DNA of 30,536 bases from Candidatus Nealsoniibacteriota bacterium (GCA_003561025.1 PWII01000011.1:1-30536), one strand, 5' to 3'; shown: positions 1-7,889, counted from the first letter of the stretch. The notes: generated by a model from the sequence alone, not told the origin. Translations and numbers: made by a program.

Positions 1-489
1 CCAAAGATAATTAATGCGGGAGATTTTAGTGCAAGTGGAGAATTTTCTTCTATGACAGTCGTACAGATTAGCACTGAAGAAAAGCCTCGAAGAAGAGGAG
101 ACCACTTAACTTTATATGAGAGGCCGTACTTTGATAGCGAATATGATTCTCAGAAAGTAATGGAAAAGAGAGAGGGTGACAGTGAAGAAAATATAGATTT
201 TGGGTTTAATGTAGGAGAATTTTATCCTATTAATATAGATGGCGTCTGGTCAATTGATAGAAGTGGAAACTTTGGCCTTATCTTGTCTTCGCGTGCCAAT
301 TGGGATGATGGTGGATGGGATTATAATATAAATGATTGTGCAGTTTTTTTGGAAACGAGAGTACAACCGGACTTAAAAAATCACCATATAAATAAATGCA
401 ATAGAAGAGAGCCAAAACCCTTTATTGTAGATTATGACTCTTGTGTAAAAAGTAGCGGGTTTTACTCCCTATTTCCTATCTTTGAGTAG
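1..489 (+). CDS. Hypothetical protein, C-terminal part (open at window edge)
   Basis: The reading frame is open from base 1 and ends at TAG 487-489, so the gene begins upstream and only about 162 C-terminal residues are visible. The internal ATG at 52 need not be the start. The visible part is polar, rich in Asp, Asn, Ser and aromatics, with a WSIDRSGNFGLILSSR segment and three late Cys residues. There is no membrane helix and no family I recognise. Its last 14 bases overlap the 3' end of the convergent jag gene, and no terminator hairpin separates the two. It could be the tail of a secreted or surface protein, but that is a guess. Confidence 0.6.
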   Translation, partial: PKIINAGDFSASGEFSSMTVVQISTEEKPRRRGDHLTLYERPYFDSEYDSQKVMEKREGDSEENIDFGFNVGEFYPINIDGVWSIDRSGNFGLILSSRANWDDGGWDYNINDCAVFLETRVQPDLKNHHINKCNRREPKPFIVDYDSCVKSSGFYSLFPIFE

Positions 490-937
490 TACTAGAAGAA
501 GATTTTTTAATCAAAACTCTTCTGTCTTCTTTTTCGCCAACACTCTCCGTAGTCACGTCTTCTCTATCTAAAAGAGAGAGATGAATAATTCTTCTTTCCG
601 ATGCGGACATAGGTGGAAATTTTTTTTCTATACCTGTAAACGACACATCATCAGCTACTTCTTTTGCAAGGCTTTTTAGATAATCCTCTTTTCTTTTTTT
701 GTAGTTGTTGATATCCAGATTAATATAGAGAAGGTCATCATAATTTTTTCTGCAGATAATCTTTATTAATCTTTCTATTTCGGAAAGAGTTTGGCCTTTT
801 TCGCCTATTAGAGCACGAGGTTCTTTCATTTTAACGTCAATAAAAAGATGGTTTTCTTCTTGCAAAGAAAAATCAATTTTTATATCGGGATCTATAAAAT
901 AAAAGATTTCCCTAATTATCTTTTTTATCTTTTCCAT
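476..937 (-). CDS. jag: Jag/KhpB-like KH-R3H RNA-binding protein
   Basis: A 153-residue RNA-binding protein of the Jag/KhpB/EloR family. A KH domain with the GxxG loop GEKG (GEKGQTLSEIERLI) occupies about residues 15-75. An R3H domain follows, with the signature MSASERRIIHLSL near residues 110-122. The N-terminal Jag_N domain found in Firmicutes proteins is missing; the protein begins directly at the KH region. In Firmicutes, family members bind RNA and affect cell elongation and division. It is last in the rpmH-rnpA-yidC-jag block, and its start lies 26 bp inside the yidC 3' end, suggesting translational coupling. Its stop overlaps the convergent gene at 1-489. Confidence 0.9.
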   Translation of the reverse strand: MEKIKKIIREIFYFIDPDIKIDFSLQEENHLFIDVKMKEPRALIGEKGQTLSEIERLIKIICRKNYDDLLYINLDINNYKKRKEDYLKSLAKEVADDVSFTGIEKKFPPMSASERRIIHLSLLDREDVTTESVGEKEDRRVLIKKSSSSTTQR

Positions 938-1634
938 CTTTGCTCTCGTCTTTATCCTTTTTTATAATATACTGCTGAAAAATAGAAAAAGCAACCGTTA
1001 TTATCCAATAAACACCAACAACGGCGGGAAGGTTTAAGAGAATTATAAAAGTAAATCCGGGAAGAAAGTATACCATTTGAGATTGTATCGCTTTTGCCGT
1101 GTCTTGTTTTTCATTCTTATTTTTCTTTGTTATGGTCATTCTCATCTGAGCGTATTGACCGGCACCAGCTAGAATAGCAAAGATAACATTGGGAGAAGAA
1201 AGGTCTATAAACCCCATAAAGTTATAACTTATAATGTCCGGCTTAGAGACAAAAGCGTAGAGATGTTGCATCTCTTCGTTTTCTAGACCTCTATTAAATA
1301 TTTGAAAAAGAGAAATAAGTATAGGAAGTTGAATAAAAAGAGGGACCATTCCTGCAAAAGGATTTACTCCCTTTTCTTTGTAGAGTTCCATTATCTTTTT
1401 TGCCTGTTCTTCCTTATTGTCTTTATATTTCTCTTGAATTTTTTTAATTTCCGGCTGAATTAGCTCCATCTCCTTTTGTGATTTTGCCGCCTTAATGCCG
1501 AGCGGATACAGAACTCCTTTTATGAGCAAGGTTATTAAAATAACAGCAACTCCAAGATCTACAAAAGGAAGATTGTATAGGAAGATGAGTAAATTAAAGA
1601 TCGGCTGATAAATTATCTTGTAAAAAATTTCCAT
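912..1634 (-). CDS. yidC: YidC/Oxa1-family membrane protein insertase
   Basis: A 240-residue YidC/Oxa1 insertase that integrates and folds inner-membrane proteins with or after SecYEG. The first core TM segment is about residues 26-48. It is followed by a charged cytoplasmic hairpin (IQPEIKKIQEKYKDNKEEQ), then the FAGMVPLFIQLPILISLFQIF TM region split by its Pro residues, and further TM segments to about residue 220. The large periplasmic domain of Gram-negative YidC is absent, so this is the short form. The groove Arg of TM1 is Lys39 here (LLIKGVLYPL). The C-terminal tail is Lys-rich, as expected for ribosome contact. The start ATG is 1 bp after the rnpA stop. Confidence 0.95.
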   Translation of the reverse strand: MEIFYKIIYQPIFNLLIFLYNLPFVDLGVAVILITLLIKGVLYPLGIKAAKSQKEMELIQPEIKKIQEKYKDNKEEQAKKIMELYKEKGVNPFAGMVPLFIQLPILISLFQIFNRGLENEEMQHLYAFVSKPDIISYNFMGFIDLSSPNVIFAILAGAGQYAQMRMTITKKNKNEKQDTAKAIQSQMVYFLPGFTFIILLNLPAVVGVYWIITVAFSIFQQYIIKKDKDESKDGKDKKDN

Positions 1635-1635
1635 C

Positions 1636-1971
1636 TTATATTATTTTTATCTTTTTAAATAAAAGTTGTAATTCTTTTTGCAGATTGGAGAAGGAGATCT
1701 CTTCTTTTGTTTTTATAATAAAAATTATATCAAATCCACCCTTAATAAAAGGAAGAAGAGATCTTACAACCTCTCTAAAAACTCTTTTTATTCTATTTCT
1801 TTTTGTAGCTCTTTTTTCAAACCTAGAAGGGACTACAAATGCAAATCGAGGAAAAGAACGATTACTATCTTTTATTTTTAAAATATAATTCTTATTGGAA
1901 ACGGTTTTTCCTAAATTAAAAACAGAATCAAACTCTTTTTTCTTCTTTATTCTATTTTTTGAAGACAACAT
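1636..1971 (-). CDS. rnpA: Ribonuclease P protein component
   Basis: A 111-residue C5/RnpA protein, the protein subunit of RNase P, which together with the RNA subunit matures tRNA and tmRNA 5' ends. The signature basic helix KRATKRNRIKRVFREVVR contains the RNR box. It is preceded by FAFVVPSRF, the FxxxVP(K/S) strand of the family. Length is typical. It lies between rpmH (2-bp gap) and yidC (1-bp gap) in the order conserved across bacteria. The tRNAs and tmRNA in this window are expected substrates. Confidence 0.95.
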   Translation of the reverse strand: MLSSKNRIKKKKEFDSVFNLGKTVSNKNYILKIKDSNRSFPRFAFVVPSRFEKRATKRNRIKRVFREVVRSLLPFIKGGFDIIFIIKTKEEISFSNLQKELQLLFKKIKII

Positions 1972-1973
1972 AA

Positions 1974-2108
1974 CTAGGCAGAAATCTTTTTTCTTCCCTT
2001 TTTTGTTCTTCGCTTTAACACATTTTTTCCGCCAGCTGTCTTTTTTCTAGCCAAAAAGCCGTGTGTTTTTTTCCTTTTTCTTTTTTTTAAAACTCCAGAA
2101 TATGACAT
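1974..2108 (-). CDS. rpmH: 50S ribosomal protein bL34
   Basis: A 44-codon ORF with ATG at 2108-2106 and TAG at 1976-1974. The product begins [18 protein letters not shown] and ends [12 protein letters not shown]. This is the bL34 pattern, with a THGFxAR core and a very basic C-terminus. The usual N-terminus (MKRTxQP) is replaced by MSYSGVLK, so the first residues are divergent. It is the first gene of the rpmH-rnpA-yidC-jag block, behind a consensus promoter at 2142-2170. Confidence 0.93.
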   Translation of the reverse strand: MSYSGVLKKRKRKKTHGFLARKKTAGGKNVLKRRTKKGRKKISA

Positions 2109-2141
2109 ATTTTTATTTAATCAGCTACTAATAGCTTTTGC

Positions 2142-2170
2142 ATTTTACGTTATAAAGAGAGAAAAGTCAA
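2142..2170 (-). promoter_or_regulatory. Sigma70-type promoter of the rpmH operon
   Basis: On the minus strand, TTGACT (2170-2165) is followed after exactly 17 bp by TAAAAT (2147-2142). Predicted transcription starts about 27 nt upstream of the rpmH ATG. Confidence 0.75.
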
Positions 2171-2309
2171 TTTTAATTTTGAGAAAAGCATCTTATTTTT
2201 ACAAGAAGAGCTCTTTTTTCTCTATCATCCAGCTCAAGCTATAACCTGATAATCTATTTCTTTTAGTGGTTTTATTTTGACCTCTCATTTTTCTCTAAAA
2301 AGAATAATG

Positions 2310-2383
2310 TGCCTCGGGAGGGATTCGAACCCCCAACCTGCGGTTCCGAAGACCGACGCTCTATCCAGTTGAGCTACCGAGGC
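2310..2383 (-). tRNA. tRNA-Arg(UCG)
   Basis: A 74-nt cloverleaf on the minus strand. The acceptor stem is GCCTCGG/CCGAGGC with discriminator A at 2310. The D-stem is GCTC/GAGC. The anticodon loop is CTTCGGA, giving anticodon UCG. The T-stem GGGGG/CCCTC carries a TTCGAAT loop. The outermost anticodon-stem pair (27-43) is a U/C mismatch; the other four pair. The 3' CCA is not encoded and must be added by Cca, whose gene lies next door on the other strand. Confidence 0.95.
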
Positions 2384-2406
2384 ATATTGCCATTTTACAT
2401 CGTAAT

Positions 2407-2457
2407 CTGCAGGGGTGCAACCCCTGCAGATGAGCTGCAGGGGTTGCACCCCTGCAG
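2407..2457. repeat. Perfect 23-bp inverted repeat of a CTGCAGGGG palindrome
   Basis: Two 23-base arms (2407-2429 and 2435-2457) are exact reverse complements separated by 5 bases. Each arm is itself nearly palindromic (CTGCAGGGG...CCCCTGCAG), so the locus can form two small hairpins or one long stem. It sits between the 5' end of tRNA-Arg and the cca start. A degenerate relative lies at 28504-28527. No T-run follows, so it is not a classical terminator. Confidence 0.85.
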
Positions 2458-2478
2458 CTAATGGGATAAAATAAGGCG

Positions 2479-3924
2479 ATGAAATTAGAAAAAGAGATAG
2501 AAAAAATAATACTCTCTTTAGAAGAAAATGGATTTGAGGGATATCTGGTTGGTGGTTGTGTAAGAGATATGTTGAGAGGATTTGTTCCAAAAGATTTTGA
2601 TATTGCTACTAACGCAAATCCCGAAGAGATAAGAAAAATTTTTAAAAAAAGCTATATAAATAACGACTTTGGAACAGTGACAGTAATCTCTTCTTCTAAG
2701 GAAGGAAAAAGGGAGATACAGATTACTCCTTACAGAACTGAGAGTGATTATAGCGACAAGAGAAGACCCCAGAATGTCTATTTTGTAAAAACAATAGAAG
2801 AAGACTTAAAAAGGAGAGACTTTACCATAAATGCGATAGCATTTAATCCCAAAAAAGGGATAGTTGACCCCTATAATGGAAAAAAAGATATTGAAAAGAA
2901 GATAGTTAGAGCGGTGGGAGACCCGAAAGAGAGAATTGCGGAAGATGCATTAAGGATGATGCGTGCTGTAAGATTTTTTGCAACACTTGATTTTACCTTG
3001 GAAAAAGAGACAGAAAAAAGTATTGCTGAAAATGCAGATCTTCTTTCTCATATCTCTCAAGAAAGAATAAGAGATGAGTTTGTTAAGATAATAATGTCTA
3101 GCAAAGCTAAAGAGGGCGTAGAAAAATTAAGAAAACTTGGACTTTTGAAAGAATTTTTACCTGAAATCATAGAAGGATATAATATAAAACAGAACAAGCA
3201 TCATATTTATGATTGTTATCAGCATGCTATTAATGCTCTTGAGTATGCGGCAAAAAGAGATTTTAACATGCATGTTAGAATGGCATCTCTTTTGCACGAC
3301 GTAGGAAAGCCAAAGACCAAGAGGGGTGAGGGTGAAAGTGCAACTTTTTATAATCATGAAATAGTGGGCGCGAAGATGGCAAAGAGGATTTTAGAAAGAA
3401 TGAAGTTTAAAAAAGATGATATAAAAAAAATTACTCTTCTTGTTAGGTATCACCTCTTTTATTATAACGTGGGAGAGGTTTCTGAGAGCTCTATAAGAAG
3501 ATTGATTCGAAATGTCGGTAAAGAAAACATAGAAGAGCTCCTCATGGTGCGTATGGCTGATAGGATTGGTTCCGGTGTTCCAAAAGCGGAACCGTATAAA
3601 TTAAGGCATATGCGATATCTTATAGAAAAGGTGTCCAGTGACCCTATTAGCACCAATATGCTGAAGATAAAGGGAGACGATGTTATGAAAAAAATGAACT
3701 TGTCTCCGGGTCCCGTTGTCGGTGATGTCTTAAATATTCTTCTTTCAAAGGTGATTGAAGAGCCAAGCAAAAATAAAAAAGAGACTCTTTTAAAGGAAAT
3801 AAAGACGATGAAGGATTGGGATAAGGAGAAGATAAAAGAGGAAGCTGATTTTGCAAAAAGAGAGATAGAAAAAGTAGAAACAAAGAGAGATGAGCTTAGC
3901 AAAAAGAGATACTGGGTTACATAA
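2479..3924 (+). CDS. cca: CCA tRNA nucleotidyltransferase (class II polymerase-beta type, with HD domain)
   Basis: A 481-residue enzyme that adds or repairs the 3' CCA of tRNAs using CTP and ATP without a template. The nucleotidyltransferase head has YLVGGCVRDML (residues 22-32), the metal-binding D39xD41 and the RRDFT box (112-116). The neck has EDALRMMRAVRF (155-166). An HD domain follows with HD at 273-274 (LLHDVGKPKT). The C-terminus is charged and helical. The three tRNAs and the tmRNA in this window lack encoded CCA, so this activity is needed. An A-adding-only relative cannot be fully excluded. The AAGG preceding the ATG is only 3 nt away, an unusually short spacing. Confidence 0.93.
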   Translation: MKLEKEIEKIILSLEENGFEGYLVGGCVRDMLRGFVPKDFDIATNANPEEIRKIFKKSYINNDFGTVTVISSSKEGKREIQITPYRTESDYSDKRRPQNVYFVKTIEEDLKRRDFTINAIAFNPKKGIVDPYNGKKDIEKKIVRAVGDPKERIAEDALRMMRAVRFFATLDFTLEKETEKSIAENADLLSHISQERIRDEFVKIIMSSKAKEGVEKLRKLGLLKEFLPEIIEGYNIKQNKHHIYDCYQHAINALEYAAKRDFNMHVRMASLLHDVGKPKTKRGEGESATFYNHEIVGAKMAKRILERMKFKKDDIKKITLLVRYHLFYYNVGEVSESSIRRLIRNVGKENIEELLMVRMADRIGSGVPKAEPYKLRHMRYLIEKVSSDPISTNMLKIKGDDVMKKMNLSPGPVVGDVLNILLSKVIEEPSKNKKETLLKEIKTMKDWDKEKIKEEADFAKREIEKVETKRDELSKKRYWVT

Positions 3925-3941
3925 AGATATCAAAGCCCTCA

Positions 3942-3965
3942 ATATAGAGCAGGATATAGAGCAGG
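3942..3965. repeat. Perfect tandem duplication of a 12-mer
   Basis: The 12-mer ATATAGAGCAGG occurs twice head-to-tail (3942-3953, 3954-3965), directly downstream of the cca stop. It is probably a small slippage duplication. Confidence 0.7.
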
Positions 3966-3995
3966 ATTTAACTGAATTTTAAAATCATCCTCCCA

Positions 3996-4034
3996 CCTCC
4001 CCTTCGTACACCCCCGGGGTGTACGAAGGGGGGG
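3996..4034. repeat. Long GC-rich palindrome between cca and nusA
   Basis: Bases 3996-4034 form an inverted repeat of 19 pairs (one T.G) around a single central C at 4015; the arm core is TTCGTACACCCC. It is very GC-rich for this DNA. As RNA it would make a strong hairpin ending cca transcription, but no T-tract follows on either strand, so it is more like an intergenic palindromic element than an intrinsic terminator. It ends 6 bp before the nusA -35 box. Confidence 0.8.
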
Positions 4035-4040
4035 AAGAAT

Positions 4041-4068
4041 TTGACAATATCTCTTATTTTGCTATTCT
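4041..4068 (+). promoter_or_regulatory. Sigma70-type promoter upstream of nusA
   Basis: TTGACA at 4041-4046, a 16-bp spacer, then TATTCT at 4063-4068. The predicted start leaves a leader of roughly 90 nt before the nusA ATG. Confidence 0.65.
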
Positions 4069-4100
4069 TTACAACATAAAGAAAGTAGTGAATAGTCATT

Positions 4101-4124
4101 ATCCGTATAGAAACGGATTTTATT
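4101..4124 (+). terminator. Small hairpin with T-rich 3' side in the nusA leader (possible attenuator)
   Basis: ATCCGT (4101-4106) pairs with ACGGAT (4113-4118) around a 6-nt loop and is followed by TTTATTATTTTATT. It lies between promoter and nusA start, so it could attenuate nusA; NusA itself acts on such hairpins. The stem is short and the T-run broken, so support is modest. Confidence 0.35.
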
Positions 4125-4164
4125 ATTTTATTAAGCATTATAAACAAAATTTAATTTTATTTTT

Positions 4165-5403
4165 ATGGATATAAAAGGATTTACATCAGCAATTTCTCAG
4201 GTTGCGACTGAAAAAGAGATACCGCAAGAAAAGGTTGTAGAGATTATTGAACAAGCGATAGCGACCGCTTACAAAAAAGAATATAGAGAAAAAGGAGAGG
4301 TTGTAAAGGCAAAGCTTGATCACAAGAGTGGAGAGATAAAGTTTTGGCTTGTTAAGACGGTTGTAGACGAAGATACGGCCGTTTTCACACAGGAAGAAGC
4401 AGATAGTGATGAAGAAGAAGAGCTAGAAGAGGGAAAGGTTCGCTATAACCCAAAAAGGCATATTACAATAGATGAAGCAAAAGAGATAGAGCCCGATATT
4501 AAGGTGGGCGAAGAGCTGGAAACTACTCTTCCTTCAAAGTATGATTTTGGTAGAATTGCGGCACAAACTGCAAAACAGGTAATTCTTCAAAAAGTGAAAG
4601 AGACTGAAAGAGAGCTTATGTTTAATGAATATAAAGATAAGGAAGGAGAAGTTCTCTCCGGAATCGTGCAGAGAATTGAGGGCAAAAATGTCTTGATGGA
4701 TATTGGTAAAATTCTTGGATTGCTTCACAAAGATGAACAGATAAAAGGAGAAATGTATCGACCGGGACAGAGATATAAGGTTTATGTCTTGAGTGTAGAA
4801 GATAGCCCAAAGGGCCCGAGTATAATGCTTTCTCGTGCATTTCCAAAACTAGTATCAAAGCTTTTTGAACTTGAAGTGCCTGAAATTGCTGCAGGGACCG
4901 TAGAGATAAAGGCGATTGCAAGAGAGGCGGGATCAAGAACAAAGATAGCTGTTTTTTCGGAAGAAGAAGGAATTGATCCCGTTGGTACGGCTGTAGGACA
5001 GAGAGGTACTAGGGTGAGCACTATTATTTCTGAACTAGGGGGAGAGAAGATAGATATTATTGAGTATATGGAAAGCCCTGAGGATTTTATCAAGAATGCA
5101 TTGTCTCCGGCAAAAATATCGGAGATAGAGATAGAGGAAGGAAGGGCGATTGTAACCGTTCCGGAGGACCAACTTTCTTTGGCAATAGGAAAAGAGGGGC
5201 AGAATGTTCGCTTGGCAGCAAAGTTATCCGGATGGAGAATTGATATTAAAGCGATTGGAAGAGATGAGATAGAGATGGCAGCGGAAGCTGAGGAATCGGA
5301 GAAAGAAAAAGAGAAGACGGAGAGAGAAGAGACAAAAGAGACAGAAGAAAAAGAAGAAGAGCCAAAAAAGAGCGATAAAGAAGAAAAAGAAGAGAAAAAT
5401 TAA
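4165..5403 (+). CDS. nusA: Transcription termination/antitermination factor NusA
   Basis: A 412-residue RNA polymerase-associated factor controlling pausing, termination and antitermination. The N-terminal polymerase-binding domain is residues 1 to about 135. The S1 domain is about 158-225 (GIVQRIEGKNVLMDIG). KH1 is about 232-305 with GxxG loop GQRG (279-282). KH2 is about 310-365 with GKEG (342-345). Residues about 368-412 are a Glu/Lys-rich low-complexity tail in place of the C-terminal acidic repeats of E. coli NusA. No Shine-Dalgarno sequence precedes the ATG. clpP follows 20 bp downstream and is probably cotranscribed. Confidence 0.95.
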   Translation: MDIKGFTSAISQVATEKEIPQEKVVEIIEQAIATAYKKEYREKGEVVKAKLDHKSGEIKFWLVKTVVDEDTAVFTQEEADSDEEEELEEGKVRYNPKRHITIDEAKEIEPDIKVGEELETTLPSKYDFGRIAAQTAKQVILQKVKETERELMFNEYKDKEGEVLSGIVQRIEGKNVLMDIGKILGLLHKDEQIKGEMYRPGQRYKVYVLSVEDSPKGPSIMLSRAFPKLVSKLFELEVPEIAAGTVEIKAIAREAGSRTKIAVFSEEEGIDPVGTAVGQRGTRVSTIISELGGEKIDIIEYMESPEDFIKNALSPAKISEIEIEEGRAIVTVPEDQLSLAIGKEGQNVRLAAKLSGWRIDIKAIGRDEIEMAAEAEESEKEKEKTEREETKETEEKEEEPKKSDKEEKEEKN

Positions 5404-5423
5404 AAAAATAATCAATCAAAGAT

Positions 5424-5999
5424 ATGAATCTTATTCCAACAGTAGTAGAAAAAACACAAAACGGGGAAAGGGCGTATGATATCTATTCTCGTTTATTAAA
5501 AGAAAGAATCATATTTCTTGGAACTTCTATAGATGACGATGTTGCAAATTCTATTATTGCTCAGATGCTCTTTTTAGCCAGCCAGAGCTCACAAAAAGAT
5601 ATTAGAGTGTACATCAATAGTCCCGGAGGGTCGGTTACTGCCGGTATGGCTATTTATGACACGATGCAATATGTAAAGTGTGATGTTTCTACGTTTTGCG
5701 TAGGGATGGCCGGCTCAATGAGCGCTGTTCTTCTTGCAGCGGGAACTGCAAAAAAACGTTTTGCGCTACCTAATGCAGAAATTCTCTTGCATCAAGTTAT
5801 GGGTGGAGCAAAAGGACAGGCTTCTGAAATTGAGATAACGGCAAAACAGATTCTAAAGATAAAAGAGAGATTAAATAAGATTCTCTCTTCTCACACAAAA
5901 CAGCCTTTATCAAAAATTAAGAAAGATACTGATAGAGATTTTTATCTTACTTCTGAAGAAGGAAAGAAATACGGAATTATTGATGAAGTAATTACATAA
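5424..5999 (+). CDS. clpP: ATP-dependent Clp protease proteolytic subunit
   Basis: A 191-residue serine protease subunit that assembles as two heptameric rings and is fed by Clp ATPases. The catalytic triad is visible at the canonical positions: Ser98 in GMAGSMSAV, His123 in LLHQVMGGA and Asp172 in [17 protein letters not shown] (65-74) forms the oxyanion-hole region. Length matches typical ClpP with a short propeptide. It lies 20 bp after nusA with no promoter visible between. tmRNA-tagged proteins ending in ALALA (see ssrA) are likely substrates. Confidence 0.97.
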   Translation: MNLIPTVVEKTQNGERAYDIYSRLLKERIIFLGTSIDDDVANSIIAQMLFLASQSSQKDIRVYINSPGGSVTAGMAIYDTMQYVKCDVSTFCVGMAGSMSAVLLAAGTAKKRFALPNAEILLHQVMGGAKGQASEIEITAKQILKIKERLNKILSSHTKQPLSKIKKDTDRDFYLTSEEGKKYGIIDEVIT

Positions 6000-6017
6000 A
6001 AGCAAAAAATATAGATT

Positions 6018-6046
6018 TTGACATCGATAGCCTTTTTTGTTATTAT
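6018..6046 (+). promoter_or_regulatory. Sigma70-type promoter in the clpP-rny gap
   Basis: TTGACA (6018-6023), a 17-bp spacer and TATTAT (6041-6046). It would transcribe the 6097-6246 ORF and rny. Confidence 0.7.
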
Positions 6047-6096
6047 ATAAGCATTGTAAACAATTAACCGTTTGAAGTTAATATCTGCAGGTTTCT

Positions 6097-6246
6097 ATGC
6101 TTAAAATCAAAATCTATTTTTCTGAAATTATAGAACTGAGTGGCGATGTTATGAGTGGCATTAGTGGGAAAACAAAAAAAGAATTAATTTCTATCATTAA
6201 TTATTTGGAAACTAGCAATAAGCTTTTGTTTATTGATGTTTGTTAG
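6097..6246 (+). CDS. Possible small ORF (49 aa) in the rny leader
   Basis: ATG at 6097 to TAG at 6244-6246 encodes a 49-residue peptide beginning MLKIKIYFSEIIELSG. An AGG lies 5 nt before the ATG. I do not recognise it. It lies downstream of the 6018-6046 promoter in a 308-bp gap between clpP and rny, so it may be a real small gene or simply an untranslated leader of rny; nothing else is evident in the gap. No membrane helix or known motif is seen. Confidence 0.3.
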   Translation: MLKIKIYFSEIIELSGDVMSGISGKTKKELISIINYLETSNKLLFIDVC

Positions 6247-6307
6247 TAGATTGTTTTTTGATGGAAAAGGGCAAGAAATTGTAGGAAGTTAACTCAAATA
6301 GATAAAT

Positions 6308-7837
6308 ATGGAACAAATATTTTTACCCTTGATGGGGATAGCAACCCTTTTTCTTGGCATTGCTCTTGGTTATTTTGCCAGGCAATCGATTGCAAAAAGA
6401 GATCACAAAGCATTAGAGACAAAAGTACAAAAGAGAATTGACCATGCTAAAAAAAGGAGTAAGGAGATTGTAGTTGAGGCGAAAGAAAAATATGCGGAGC
6501 TGATAGAAACAGCAAGAAAAGAGACTGAAGAAAAATCAGAAGAGTTATTTAAAAGAGAAAAATTTCTTCTCAAAAGAGAAAATTCCTTGGATGAAAAGAT
6601 GTCTGATTATGACAAAAAAGAGAAGACATTTAATCAGAAGGTAAAGAGACTAAAAGAGATAAAGGAAGAGGTTGACAAGATGCAAGAAAAAGCAGAAAAG
6701 GATCTTATGAAGATTGCGGGTATGTCGAAAGAAGAAGCACAAAGTGAACTTTATCAGGTATTGGAAAAAGAGTATGAGGGTGATATCTTGGAAAGAATTA
6801 TGAAGCTAGAAAAAGAAGGAAGTGATAGATACCTAAATAGAGCAAAAGAGATACTCTCTTCTGTTATTCAAAAATACGCCTCTTCGCAGGTCCAAGACCT
6901 TACCACATCAAATGTAAGTCTTCCTGATGATGAGATTAAGGGAAGAATTATCGGAAAAGAAGGAAGAAATATTAAGACATTGGAGAAACTTACCGGAGTA
7001 GAGGTTATTGTTGATGACACTCCGGAAACCGTTATTATTTCCAGTTTTGATCCGGTAAGAAGACAAATTGCGAAAATTGCGCTGGAAAAACTTATTTTTG
7101 ATGGAAGAATTCAGCCAGCGAGAATAGAAGAGATGGTAGAGATGGCAGAAGAAGAGGTTTCTGACCAAATTAAGAAGGCCGGAGAGGCAGCAGTGTATGA
7201 GGCGGGAATTATAGACCTCGACCCCAAAGTAGTAAATCTCTTGGGAAGACTTCATTTTCGTTCAAGTTATGGGCAAAATGTTTTAAATCACTCTCTAGAA
7301 GTAAGCTTTTTAGCAGGAGCTCTTGCTAATGAAGTTGGAGCAAATGTTTCTGTCTGTAAAAAGGCGGGGCTTTTGCATGATATAGGGAAAGCTCTCGACC
7401 ATCAAGTAGAGGGATCTCATGTTGATATCGGAACAAGAATTTTGCAAAAATTTGACACCGAAGAAGATGTCATTACAGCAATGAAATCACACCATGAAGA
7501 GTATCCATATGAGACGATAGAATCGGTCCTTATCCAGACGGCAGATGCAATATCGGGAGGAAGGCCGGGTGCAAGAAAAGATACTTTGGAAAATTATTTG
7601 AAAAGACTTAGCGAGCTAGAAGAAGTTGCTAATTCATTTGAGGGGATAGATAAGTCATATGCGATACAGGCAGGAAGAGAGATAAGAGTATTTGTTAAAC
7701 CAGAAGCAGTCAATGACTTGGAAGCAAAAAAGATGGTGCGTGAAATTGCAAACAAGATTCAAGAAGAGCTCAAATATCCGGGAGAGATAAAGGTAACTCT
7801 AATTAGAGAAACTAGAGTAGTTGATTACGCAAAATAA
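6308..7837 (+). CDS. rny: Ribonuclease Y
   Basis: A 509-residue membrane-anchored endoribonuclease that starts mRNA decay in bacteria lacking RNase E. The order is classic: an N-terminal TM anchor (about 5-24), a long charged coiled coil (about 30-190), a KH domain with GxxG GKEG (216-219, in GRIIGKEGRNIK), an HD domain with catalytic HD at 357-358 (LLHDIGKALDHQ) and supporting SHHEEYP (394-400), and a C-terminal domain. Length is typical. An intrinsic terminator follows directly. No clear ribosome binding site precedes the ATG. Confidence 0.97.
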   Translation: MEQIFLPLMGIATLFLGIALGYFARQSIAKRDHKALETKVQKRIDHAKKRSKEIVVEAKEKYAELIETARKETEEKSEELFKREKFLLKRENSLDEKMSDYDKKEKTFNQKVKRLKEIKEEVDKMQEKAEKDLMKIAGMSKEEAQSELYQVLEKEYEGDILERIMKLEKEGSDRYLNRAKEILSSVIQKYASSQVQDLTTSNVSLPDDEIKGRIIGKEGRNIKTLEKLTGVEVIVDDTPETVIISSFDPVRRQIAKIALEKLIFDGRIQPARIEEMVEMAEEEVSDQIKKAGEAAVYEAGIIDLDPKVVNLLGRLHFRSSYGQNVLNHSLEVSFLAGALANEVGANVSVCKKAGLLHDIGKALDHQVEGSHVDIGTRILQKFDTEEDVITAMKSHHEEYPYETIESVLIQTADAISGGRPGARKDTLENYLKRLSELEEVANSFEGIDKSYAIQAGREIRVFVKPEAVNDLEAKKMVREIANKIQEELKYPGEIKVTLIRETRVVDYAK

Positions 7838-7855
7838 GAGGAAAAGTCTATTTTA

Positions 7856-7886
7856 AAACAGCTCTTCTATTAAGAGCTGTTTTTTT
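7856..7886 (+). terminator. Intrinsic terminator after rny
   Basis: An 11-bp perfect stem (AAACAGCTCTT 7856-7866 with AAGAGCTGTTT 7872-7882), a 5-nt loop and a run of seven T (7880-7886). It ends 4 bp before the tRNA-Gly 3' end; read from the minus strand the stem is followed by TTTT, so it may also stop tRNA transcription. Confidence 0.9.
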
Positions 7887-7889
7887 ATG

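Noticed and set aside
1678..1888. Two overlapping plus-strand ORFs
   Set aside because: Both are antisense shadows of rnpA, which has clear family motifs.
2110..2309. Possible origin of replication next to rpmH, as in many bacteria
   Set aside because: No DnaA-box cluster (TTATCCACA-like), no dnaA and no AT-rich repeat array; only the rpmH promoter is evident.
2285..2590. Minus-strand ORF of 101 codons
   Set aside because: It runs through tRNA-Arg, the inverted repeat and the cca start; a shadow frame.
3942..3965. CRISPR-like repeat
   Set aside because: Only two 12-base units with no spacer; a simple tandem duplication. No other array or cas gene is present.
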